NCBI GenBank assembly: GCA_026390135.1
Contig: JAPLGN010000046.1
Location: forward strand, 31,920 to 95,919
Length of the DNA stretch: 64,000 bases
Origin: Campylobacterales bacterium
GTDB lineage: Bacteria > Campylobacterota > Campylobacteria > Campylobacterales > Sulfurimonadaceae
Direction: 5' to 3'
The notes under the pieces are model-generated. The model ran no database searches. It worked only from the letters and a program-made list of their open reading frames with translations, and was not told where the DNA came from. The position numbers and the translations under genes were made by a program. The first letter of the stretch is position 1, and the number at the start of each line of letters is the position of its first letter. Positions 40,580 through 49,900 of the stretch are shown piece after piece.

Positions 40580-41348
40580 ACCGTTTTTTTACGGTGCGCT
40601 AATCGGTATATTAGGAGGGCTGATAGGGCTTGGCGGAGCCGAATTTCGTCTTCCGCTACTCACATTCATCTTTCAGTTTTCTACCGTACATGCGATTGTT
40701 ATCAATTTAATTATTTCATGGATTACCGTCGCATCATCTCTCATGTTCAGATGGGAATCATGGAGTGCCGTATCACCCTTTTTACCGATCGTCGCTACTC
40801 TATTGTCAGGTTCTCTTATCGGAGCATCAATGGGGGTAGGAATCGCATCTCGCATCGATGAAAAGCGACTTGACAAGATTGTCGCCATACTGCTTGGAGG
40901 TTTGGCGATTGTGATGATCTTCGAATCCAGGGTACATCTTGATCCCTTAGAGTTCAATCAAACCGCACTGACGCTTTTGGGATTTACCGCAGGACTCATA
41001 ATAGGACTTTTCAGTAGTATGCTGGGGGTTGCCGGAGGTGAATTGATTATTCCAACTATCGCTCTTTTATATGGTGTGGATATTAAAATTGCCGGTACTC
41101 TAAGTCTGATGGTTAGTCTGCCAACAATCATAATCGGTCTGTACCGATACCGGGAAAAAGAACCGTTCCGAATCGTCAAACCAAATCTCCATTTTATCGC
41201 ATGGATGGCTGCCGGTTCGATTATCGGGGCATGGGTTGGTAAAAGTATGTTGGGGAGCGTTCCAAGCTCTACGTTACAACTCTTGCTAGCCGTAATTTTA
41301 AGTATCTCTGCATTCAAACTCTATAAAAAAGGGAATAGTTCCAAGTGA
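40572..41348 (+). CDS. TauE/SafE-family sulfite/anion exporter-like permease
   Basis: GALIGILGGLIGLGGAEFRLPLL...GLFSSMLGVAGGELIIPTI duplicated motif. Confidence 0.88.
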   Translation: MFKPFFYGALIGILGGLIGLGGAEFRLPLLTFIFQFSTVHAIVINLIISWITVASSLMFRWESWSAVSPFLPIVATLLSGSLIGASMGVGIASRIDEKRLDKIVAILLGGLAIVMIFESRVHLDPLEFNQTALTLLGFTAGLIIGLFSSMLGVAGGELIIPTIALLYGVDIKIAGTLSLMVSLPTIIIGLYRYREKEPFRIVKPNLHFIAWMAAGSIIGAWVGKSMLGSVPSSTLQLLLAVILSISAFKLYKKGNSSK

Positions 41349-41373
41349 ATAAAATACTAAAACAAAATCTATC

Positions 41374-41399
41374 CGTTAGATCAAATTCGATACAATTAA
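41374..41399 (+). promoter_or_regulatory. ModE-like half-box
   Basis: CGTTAGATCAAATTCGATACAATTAA 48 nt upstream (start to start) of methyltransferase/modD/modBC operon. Confidence 0.5.
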
Positions 41400-41421
41400 T
41401 CCAGCTTATAAAGGACACCCG

Positions 41422-42216
41422 ATGTTTTTAGAACCAATAAACTTCCCAGCTATGTACCGCGAGCACAAAGCCACTACCGATTTCAAAGGTAAAACCAGCA
41501 GCGACTGGGATGAAAAATCCGCCGATATGGCAGTATCTATGATTAATAGCCCTTATGTCAACGACTTCATCTCCCGTATGAACATCACGGGGGATGAAGT
41601 CGTTTTGGACATCGGATGCGGACCGGGAACGCTTGCCATCCCTCTTGCTAAGCGGGTCAAAGAGGTAATTGCCATCGACTTTTCCGCCCAAATGCTCGAA
41701 CAGCTTCAAGCCTACGCACTACGCGAAGGGGTCACTAATATTAAAACATATCATATTGGATGGGAGGAAGATTGGAGCATTCTTCCGCAAGCTGACATCG
41801 TCGTGGCATCCCGCTCGATGGAGGTTTCTGATGTCGAAACCGCCCTCTCCAAAATGTCGTCACATGCGAGTAAAGCGTGCTATCTCACCTACAAAGTGGG
41901 AGGAAGTTTCGTCGATATGAATATCCTAGACTTCATCGGTAAAAAGGTGAAAACCAAACCCGACTACTGGTACATCCCGATCATCCTTTACTCTCAAGGG
42001 TTCCTTCCACGCGTTGACTACATAGAAACAGGACGGGGGAGTGTTCGAAGCGGGACTGAAGAGGAGTTCGTCGAGTCATTAATTTGGAGCGTACACGATC
42101 TTAATGAAGAACAACAACTTAATGCGCGAGAATATTACCGTGAAGTGATTGTAGAACAAAATCGCCCTCCACGCGCTGTCAACTGGGCATTTATCGGATG
42201 GGAAACAGCCAAATGA
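41422..42216 (+). CDS. SAM-dependent class I methyltransferase
   Basis: VVLDIGCGPGTLAIPLA motif I. Confidence 0.9.
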   Translation: MFLEPINFPAMYREHKATTDFKGKTSSDWDEKSADMAVSMINSPYVNDFISRMNITGDEVVLDIGCGPGTLAIPLAKRVKEVIAIDFSAQMLEQLQAYALREGVTNIKTYHIGWEEDWSILPQADIVVASRSMEVSDVETALSKMSSHASKACYLTYKVGGSFVDMNILDFIGKKVKTKPDYWYIPIILYSQGFLPRVDYIETGRGSVRSGTEEEFVESLIWSVHDLNEEQQLNAREYYREVIVEQNRPPRAVNWAFIGWETAK

Positions 42217-43061
42217 TTTTACTTAGTGACCATGAACTTGAACTCATCCTCGCCGAAGATGTCCCTTACGGCGATTTGACCACAAAAAGCCTTGGAATCG
42301 ATACCCAACGCGCACGTATCACCTTTTCTACCCGTGAACGCCCTCTTGTCGTTTCCTGTGTGGAGGAAGCTGTGCGTCTATGCGGACTGTACGGATTAGA
42401 AATCGACGGTTTTGTAAAATCAGGCACTCTCATACCGCCAAAAAGTGTCTTTTTAGAAGCCCACGGTGAAGCGGGAAATATCCACCGCATTTGGAAGTCT
42501 GTTCAAAACCTCCTCGATTACGCAAGCGGGATTGCTACGTACACCCGGGAAGCAGTCCTTTTAGCTCGTAGCATTAACCCCGATATTGTAGTCGCCACCA
42601 CCCGTAAAACGACCCCGTTTACGAAAAAAATCGCGATCAAAGCGGTCGAATCGGGTGGAGGGGTTGCTCATCGTTTAGGTCTTTCTGAATCGATTCTCGT
42701 GTTTGAATATCACCGTGTTTTTTTCCCCGCCGATGAAGCATTTGCCGAAGCACTACACCAAGCTAAAAAAACCAACCCTGAGAAAAAAATCGTCATGGAA
42801 GCTGAAAATATCGACCATGCATTAAAGTTTGCCCGTATGGGAGCCGACATCCTCCAACTAGAGAAATTCCCTCTTACCAAACTCTCCGATGCCGTCCAAA
42901 TTTTGCGCGCCGACTATCCCCATATCACATTGATCGCCACAGGGGGAATCAGTACCAAAAACATCGCCGAATATGCCGCAACAGGTGTTGATATGATCGT
43001 CACTTCATCGCCGTACAACGCACAACCTGCCGATATAAAAGTGAGAATTGAACCTTTATGA
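42213..43061 (+). CDS. modD: ModD (QPRTase-like molybdenum-associated protein)
   Basis: LILAEDVPYGDLTTKSLGI, VATTRKTTPFTKKIAIKAVESGGGVAHRLGLSESILVFEYH; ATGA overlap with upstream gene. Confidence 0.88.
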   Translation: MILLSDHELELILAEDVPYGDLTTKSLGIDTQRARITFSTRERPLVVSCVEEAVRLCGLYGLEIDGFVKSGTLIPPKSVFLEAHGEAGNIHRIWKSVQNLLDYASGIATYTREAVLLARSINPDIVVATTRKTTPFTKKIAIKAVESGGGVAHRLGLSESILVFEYHRVFFPADEAFAEALHQAKKTNPEKKIVMEAENIDHALKFARMGADILQLEKFPLTKLSDAVQILRADYPHITLIATGGISTKNIAEYAATGVDMIVTSSPYNAQPADIKVRIEPL

Positions 43062-43459
43062 ATATTTTATCTGCCATCATAAAAGATGTAACTGCTTCAG
43101 AGCACCTTAGTATCCTGACCGTAGAAGTGGGAGACGATTCGTTTCACCTTCTCCTCGCTGAAGCCTCCGATCCAGAGCATTTAGTAAGGACAAATGTCAC
43201 CTTGGCATTCAAAGAGACGGAAGTAATCCTCTCGCAAACCTATACACAAACCACCGCCAATATTCAACGCGCCTCAGTTCAAAAAATAGAGCGTGGAATT
43301 GTCTTATCCCAAATCACCCTCACCTATGGTGATTCAACCGTTATTGCACTGGTTCCTAGCCTAACGTTTGATACCCTCGCTATACGTGAAGGCGATAACC
43401 TATTCTGGATGGTTCAACCCTCTGAAATTTCACTGCTGCGAGGCTCGAATGGAATCTGA
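43058..43459 (+). CDS. Di-TOBE/Mop-like protein
   Basis: Two tandem TOBE-like segments; sits between modD and modB with overlaps at both ends. Confidence 0.6.
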   Translation: MNILSAIIKDVTASEHLSILTVEVGDDSFHLLLAEASDPEHLVRTNVTLAFKETEVILSQTYTQTTANIQRASVQKIERGIVLSQITLTYGDSTVIALVPSLTFDTLAIREGDNLFWMVQPSEISLLRGSNGI

Positions 43460-44123
43460 ATTCTTAACCACGATGGCGCTGACTTTTAAGCTTGCCGCCG
43501 TTACAACACTGATATTACTCATTATTGCGATTCCACTCGCCTCTTTTTTGGTCTTTAGCAAAATACGATTCAAAAGCATCATCGAAACCATTGTCTCTAT
43601 GCCACTCGTCCTTCCTCCATCGGTATTGGGATTTTATCTCCTCCTTGCATTCAGTCCTGCATCGGCAATCGGAAGTTTTCTCACGGATCATGGTATCCGC
43701 TTAGCATTTAGTTTTGAAGGGTTAGTAGTGGGCTCAGTGCTCTTTAGCTTACCATTCATGGTACATCCTATCCAATCAGCACTTTCCCAAGTCCCTCTTT
43801 CCATTATCGAAGCTTCCTATACACTCGGTAAATCCAAAATAGAGACGATGATAAAAGTAGTCCTCCCCTCAATCCGTCACGGTCTCATTTCTGGTATCGT
43901 CCTAGCCTTCGCTCACACCGTCGGAGAATTTGGTGTTATCTTGATGATTGGTGGAAATATCCCAGGAGAAACCCGCGTCGCCTCTATTGCGATTTATGAC
44001 GAAGTCGAATCACTCAACTATGCCATGGCACACCAATATGCCCTCACTCTTTTTGTTGTGACATTTTCCATCCTTCTTCTCGTTTATACGCTGAACAAAA
44101 AATCGCTTGGAGAGATCAAATGA
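43449..44123 (+). CDS. modB: Molybdate ABC transporter permease
   Basis: METIVSMPLVLPPSVLGFYLL-like motif, LPSIRHGLISGIVLAFAHTVGEFGVILMIGGNIPGET. Confidence 0.95.
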   Translation: MESEFLTTMALTFKLAAVTTLILLIIAIPLASFLVFSKIRFKSIIETIVSMPLVLPPSVLGFYLLLAFSPASAIGSFLTDHGIRLAFSFEGLVVGSVLFSLPFMVHPIQSALSQVPLSIIEASYTLGKSKIETMIKVVLPSIRHGLISGIVLAFAHTVGEFGVILMIGGNIPGETRVASIAIYDEVESLNYAMAHQYALTLFVVTFSILLLVYTLNKKSLGEIK

Positions 44124-44995
44124 TTTTAGTGAATGTTACTAAACGTCTCGACACTGCCGAAGGAGCAATCAACGCCCATTTTGAACTCTCAATCAATGAT
44201 AGTGAATTCCTCACCCTCTTCGGTCCATCAGGAGCAGGAAAGACAACGCTTATGAGGATGATCGCAGGTCTGGAGAAACCTGATAGCGGTATGATAGTAG
44301 TAGATGGCGACGTGTGGTTTGACAGCAGTAAAAAAATCAATCTACCTCCTCAAAATCGAAGTATCGGGTTTGTATTCCAAGACTACGCCCTCTTCCCCAC
44401 CATGACCGTTCGGGAGAATCTCCTCTTTGCCGCAGAAACAGCCGATCAGCGCCACAATGTCGATGAACTGATTGAGCTTGTCGAACTCACCGCTCTTTCA
44501 AATCGTCTTCCCGCAACCCTCTCAGGAGGGCAAAAACAGCGCGTCGCTCTCATCCGTGCCTTAGTACGTCATCCAAAAATCTTATTGCTCGATGAACCCC
44601 TCTCAGCACTTGATCCCGGAATGCGTCAAAAACTCCAAGATGAGCTTGTTCTTTTGCATAAACGCCTTGGGATTACGACCTTGCTTGTAAGCCACGACAT
44701 CGCTGAAACTGTCAAACTCTCCGATCGTTTAGCCAGTATCGAAAAGGGTCAGATTACACAAATTTCTTCACCTATGGAATTTTTTAGTCCACAAACCCTG
44801 AGTGGAAAACTTCAGCTAATAGGAGAGGTGTTAAAAATCGAGGAAGACTTTCCGGTTGCCATTATTACACTATTGGTGGGTTCATCGGTTGTTCGTACCG
44901 TAGTAAGCAGTGAGGAAGCAGCCGTATTAACTATTGGGGGACATGCGATTATCTCGACCAAAGCATTTAATCCGATCGTAATTCCACTGAAATAA
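44120..44995 (+). CDS. modC: Molybdate ABC transporter ATP-binding protein
   Basis: LFGPSGAGKTTLMRMIAGLEKPDSG, LSGGQKQRVALIRALVRHPKILLLDEPLSALD, short C-terminal TOBE. Confidence 0.95.
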   Translation: MILVNVTKRLDTAEGAINAHFELSINDSEFLTLFGPSGAGKTTLMRMIAGLEKPDSGMIVVDGDVWFDSSKKINLPPQNRSIGFVFQDYALFPTMTVRENLLFAAETADQRHNVDELIELVELTALSNRLPATLSGGQKQRVALIRALVRHPKILLLDEPLSALDPGMRQKLQDELVLLHKRLGITTLLVSHDIAETVKLSDRLASIEKGQITQISSPMEFFSPQTLSGKLQLIGEVLKIEEDFPVAIITLLVGSSVVRTVVSSEEAAVLTIGGHAIISTKAFNPIVIPLK

Positions 44996-45020
44996 AAGAG
45001 GTTTTATCCCTCTTTTTTTT
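44994..45020 (+). terminator. Intrinsic terminator after modC
   Basis: AAAAGAGG-TTTTAT-CCCTCTTTTTTTT. Confidence 0.7.
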
Positions 45021-45124
45021 GACCGCTAATTGATACGTTTGAGGGGATGGTTATTCGCAAAAAAACGCAAGCTTTAGAGAACAGGAGCTGCACATCAATT
45101 AACGGTATAAAAAAGAAAAGCAAT

Positions 45125-45142
45125 TGAGGCGAAAACGCCTCA
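45125..45142 (-). terminator. Intrinsic terminator for second truncated hemoglobin
   Basis: TGAGGCG-AAAA-CGCCTCA followed on the minus strand by a T-rich tract. Confidence 0.6.
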
Positions 45143-45189
45143 GTCAATACTACCTATATAAAATTGATTGAGACGTTCAGACCTAAATA

Positions 45190-45807
45190 TCAACTGCTAC
45201 AACGATACAGATGCTTAAATTCAACAAAGTCGGTCCATAAAGGTTCATAAGGGTATCGGATAATTTCACAATCTGTTGTTTGACGATTGATCATTCGGAT
45301 GGAAAACGGCTCAATCCAATTCCAAAAGTTTTCAATGCATTCTGATGGCATGCTCATATCTTGAATTACCTTTTTATACATCCTCAACCAAACTTCTCGC
45401 GCATGTTCATCCACAGTTATTTGAAAATGCCGCATTTGAAGAGTTGGATATCCAACAGGTATTGGTGACATATCATCTCGCTTTAATATATCAACAAAAA
45501 AATTAGCCGTTTTAACGGTTACAAATTCAAATGCATAATTTTCAAAAGGTAAAAAATCATCAATCTCGCTTAATCGTAAGAGATTATGGTGATAGCGAAC
45601 CATTTGACGAATTTTATCCTCACCCCAAAGTTCATATAAACGATTAGAAGGCAATGGAACTTCGGGAAAAATTCGATTTATACAATGATTAGCAGGTAAA
45701 CCATCAAATAGCTCTGTTGGTATTGAAATAGTATCCACAGTGATACTATCCATAGTATTTATTAACCGTGTCATATATACCCTTTTTAGTAAATCTAAAA
45801 TCAACAA
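45190..45807 (-). CDS. Truncated hemoglobin (group II-like), paralog of 24804-25379; real start probably M12 (about 45774)
   Basis: IRQMVRYHHNLLRLSEIDDFLP...ANFFVDILKRDDMSPIPVGYPTLQMRHFQITVDEHAREVWLRMYKKVI. Confidence 0.85.
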   Translation of the reverse strand: MLILDLLKRVYMTRLINTMDSITVDTISIPTELFDGLPANHCINRIFPEVPLPSNRLYELWGEDKIRQMVRYHHNLLRLSEIDDFLPFENYAFEFVTVKTANFFVDILKRDDMSPIPVGYPTLQMRHFQITVDEHAREVWLRMYKKVIQDMSMPSECIENFWNWIEPFSIRMINRQTTDCEIIRYPYEPLWTDFVEFKHLYRCSS

Positions 45808-45809
45808 CT

Positions 45810-45833
45810 CGCTATATCTTAAATGACATAACG
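45810..45833. promoter_or_regulatory. ModE box (canonical 24-bp form) upstream of second truncated hemoglobin
   Basis: CGCTATAT-N8-ACATAACG. Confidence 0.8.
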
Positions 45834-45919
45834 ATATTATAGAGCAATCTACTTAAAATTTTGTAAATATTTTTTTATAATTTTAGATGATTTTCTGAGC
45901 AATGCTCAGAAAAATGGAG

Positions 45920-46336
45920 TTATTTTGCGAGGATAATAAAATTAGATTTGATAAGTGCGTAGACCGTATCACCCACTTTGAAATCCAAATCTTCAACTGA
46001 GTCTTCAGTAATAACGGCAGTTAATGTCTGATCGCCCATAGAAAGCTTTAATTCACCATTAACAATACCGTTTTTTACTTCTGTAACTTTAGTTTCGATA
46101 ATATTACGAATACTAATTTGACTTGGCTTCTCTTATGCAACCATCACAAATGGCGCCTTAATAATTGCATAGATACTATCACCCATTTTTAAAGCCATAT
46201 CTTCAACTGAATCATTGGTTATAACTGCAGTTAATGTTGCGCCACCACCGATAGAAAGAATAATTTCACTGTTGATTTTACCCGATTTAATCTCGGTAAT
46301 CGTCCCTTTTAACTCATTACGTGCACTGGTTTTCAT
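45920..46336 (-). pseudogene. ModG-like di-Mop (molbindin) gene interrupted by one in-frame TAA at 46133-46135
   Basis: First Mop MKTSARNELKGTITEIKSGKINSEIILSIGG...YAIIKAPFVMVA, TAA, then same frame EKPSQISIRNIIETKVTEVKNGIVNGELKLSMGD...YALIKSNFIILAK TAA. Confidence 0.75.
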
Positions 46337-46410
46337 AACATTCCTTTAAAAATATTTCGAATGTCTGCGGTAATCAAAGTATTTCTAAATTTAGCTTAAT
46401 CTTTTGCTTA

Positions 46411-46429
46411 TTATATATTTGATATAACG
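46411..46429 (-). promoter_or_regulatory. ModE-like half-box upstream of mop gene
   Basis: Reverse strand reads CGTTATATCAAATATATAA, in the mop/slyD divergent intergenic region. Confidence 0.5.
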
Positions 46430-46465
46430 TTGATTAATCTTTATTTTATTTTATCAGGAACCACT

Positions 46466-46951
46466 ATGACCATCACAAAAGACTGCCTTGTCACTGTCGA
46501 TTATCACATCAATGATACAGAGGGAAAACTCCTTCACGAAGAAGAAGAGCCTATTATCTATCTGCACGGTAACTACGGTCATATTTTTAAAACGGTAGAA
46601 GACGTTTTAGAGGGAAAAAGTATCGGTGATACCTTCAAAATAGTTCTAAATGTAGAACAAGCATTTGGTCAATATGATCCTGAATTGGTTTTAACTGAAA
46701 ACTTGAGCGAACTCCCAGAGGGATTAAGCGTCGGGATGGAAATCGACGGCTACATGGACGATGACTCTGAAGACATAACGATTTATATGGTTTCTGAAAT
46801 AGACGGAGATAAAGCTACACTCGATGGAAATCATCCCCTAGCAGGAATGGATCTCGTCTTTGAGGGAACAGTTCTAGATATACATGAAGCATCAAAAGAA
46901 GAGATTCATGAGATATTAAATCATGAGCATGGATGTGGATGTGACCATTAA
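46466..46951 (+). CDS. slyD: FKBP-type peptidyl-prolyl isomerase, SlyD-like
   Basis: VTVDYHINDTEGKLLHEE, EQAFGQYDPELV, His/Cys-rich tail HEHGCGCDH; ATG at 46466 after AGGAA. Confidence 0.88.
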   Translation: MTITKDCLVTVDYHINDTEGKLLHEEEEPIIYLHGNYGHIFKTVEDVLEGKSIGDTFKIVLNVEQAFGQYDPELVLTENLSELPEGLSVGMEIDGYMDDDSEDITIYMVSEIDGDKATLDGNHPLAGMDLVFEGTVLDIHEASKEEIHEILNHEHGCGCDH

Positions 46952-49900
46952 TTCGCACCTCTTTGAGTATAATCGTTGGGCACATCATCCCCTCTGTTAT
47001 AAGAGACTTGAACCTTAAACCAAGCCGCATATAATGCCGGTACAAACACAAGAGTAAGTGCTGTTGCCACAATGAGACCTCCCATAATTGCTATAGCCAT
47101 GGGTCCCCAAAACACGCTACTCGTCAATGGAATCATCGCGAGGATAGCGGCAGCAGCAGTTAATACTACAGGGCGTGCACGACGTACCGTAGCTTCGATG
47201 ATCGCGTTCCATGCGGGTATACCTCGTTCAATATCTTGCTCTATTTGATCAACCAAAATCAGCGAGTTACGCATAATCATCCCTCCTAATGCAATCACCC
47301 CAAGCAGTGCCACAAAACCAAAAGGGGCATTGAAAATCAAAAGCGCCGGAACCACACCGATAAGCCCCAACGGAGCGGTCATAAAGACCATGAACATCAG
47401 AGAAAACCGTTGCAACTGCACCATTAAAAGAAGTAACATAATGGCAAACATTGCCGGAAAAACAACAAAGAGCGCCTTATTTGCCTTGTCACTCTCCTCG
47501 ATGGCCCCTCCCGCTTCGATACGGTAGCCTGAGGGGAGGTTATCAATTATCGGTTGCAAAGATGGCATAATTTTTGTTGTAGCATAGGGACCTTGCACCC
47601 CATCGACTAAATCACTGCGCACGGTTAGAGACATATCACGATCACGCCGCCACAATACCGGTTCTTCAAATGCAGGCTGAATTTTCGCCACGTGTGAGAG
47701 TGGGATCACGACACCTGTTCGTGAGAAGAGCTGAATGTCGCCCAGTTGTTCGATAGATAAGCGCTCTTGCGGTGTAGCACGTACCACAACATCGACAAGT
47801 TCTTCATTGCGGCGAATTTGCGTTACGGCTATACCGTTCGACGCGGTTTGGATGATGTTTTGTATATCCTCCGTTGAAAGCCCAAGCAAACAAGCCTTAT
47901 CTTGGTCAACACGGACGTTAAGGGAGCGTACTTGTTCATTCCAGTCAAGTTGTGTATCTCGAACCAGCGGGCTTTTTCGGACAATATCTCGGACTTGATA
48001 GGCAATTTCACGCACCTTCTGCGTATCTTGACCCATCACTCTAAACTGTACGGGAAACCCTACGGGAGGACCAAATTCAAGCCGGAGCACACGTGCTCTT
48101 ATATCGGGGAAAGCTTCGTTTTTAGCAAAAAGATCCATGAGACGGTTACGCACGCGTTCGCGTTCTTCGATACCGCGTGTAGTGAGCACAAACTGCGCAT
48201 AAGACGGACTGGGGAGCTCCGGTGATATCGACAAGTAAAATCTTGGGGTTCCTACGCCGGTATAAGCGGTAAATCCGTTAATGTCAGAATCGCTCTTGAG
48301 TATGCGCTCCATCCGTTGTACCTGTTTCTGTGTCGCTTCAAAAGAGGATCCTTCACGCAGTCGAAGCTCCACCAACAGTTCGGAGCGTGAAGCCGTAGGA
48401 AAAAACTGCTGTTGTACTAGTAGCATCCCAACACCTGCAAGCCCAAATATCCCTAGAGTGGCACCCAGTACCCACCAACGTCGAAGCACGCTCCATTCAA
48501 TTATGCGACGTAGCCGAGTATAAATCGGTCGATTATAGGGGTCAGAGTGTGACGAAGAGTGGTTCACAGGTAACATTACTGTCCCAAGGTAAGGGGTGAA
48601 GATAACGGCGACCAACCATGAAGCGATCAATGCTACACCGACAACCCAAAAGATACCTCCGGCATACTCGCCAGCAATCGATTTAGCAAAACCAACCGGC
48701 ATAAAACCAGCCACCGTAACCAGTGTACCGGTAAGCATAGGAAAAGCGGTAGACTTGTAAGCAAAGGTAGCGGCACTTAAGCGATCCCACCCCTCTTCGA
48801 GTTTAACCACCATCATCTCCACGGCAATAATCGCATCATCAACCAATAATCCTAACGCAATGATCAGTGCCCCAAGTGAAATACGATCAAGATTCCAGCC
48901 ATTGATATACATTACTATGGCTACAATGCCCAACACAAGCGGTACCGAAACCGCAACGACAATTCCTGTGCGCCAGCCAAGAAATACAAAAGATACGGCT
49001 AATACGATCGCTAAGGCCTCAAGAAAAGAGCGTTCGAACTCCCAAACTGATTCCTCAACTATACGTGGCTGATCCGAATATTTCGTAATCTGTACCCCTA
49101 AGGGTAATTGCTTTTTGATCGTCTGCATACGTTCATCGAGTGCAGTCCCCAGTTCTAAAATATTACCGTTTCGCTTCATCGTCACACCGATTGCTAAAAT
49201 CGGCTCACCGTTGTGGCGAATAGTAAAGCTCTGAGGATCTTCATAACCGGTACGGACGGTAGCCACATCCGAGAGCTTCAGCAGTTTACCACCGACTTCG
49301 ATACTCACATTGCCTACATCGTTAGCGTTATGCACCTTACCGTCGATTCGAACCTGTACTCGATCATTGGCGGTATCCACTGAGCCTGATGGTGTGACCA
49401 TATTCTGATGAGACAGCGCATCGAAAATCACGCGGGGAGACACTCCTAACGCAGCAAGACGGCGCGTTGAAACCTCGACAAAAACACGTTCGCCCTGTTT
49501 GCCTAGAGTATCTACCTTATTGACTCCGGCTACACCTTGTAATTTTCGTTTAATGTCCTCAGCCGTATCATGCATCTCTGCCATCGTCAGATCAGGTGCA
49601 CTGAGGGCATACAGAACACTGTAAACATCGTTAAACTCATCATTATAAAATGGTCCACGTACCCCTGATGGGAACTCGTGACGAATATCCGAGACCTTCT
49701 TTCGTGCCTGATACCAAGATTCTTCTAAATCCTTCTTGCTGGTTCCCCCTTTCATCCACAAGGTTATTGCACCGTAGCCCTGACGTGAATAGGAGCGTAC
49801 ATTATCGAGATGTTCCAACTCCTGCATTTTACGCTCAATACGGTTGATCACTTGATTCTGAATTTCTTGGGCAGTAGCACCCGGCCATGCCACCACGATC

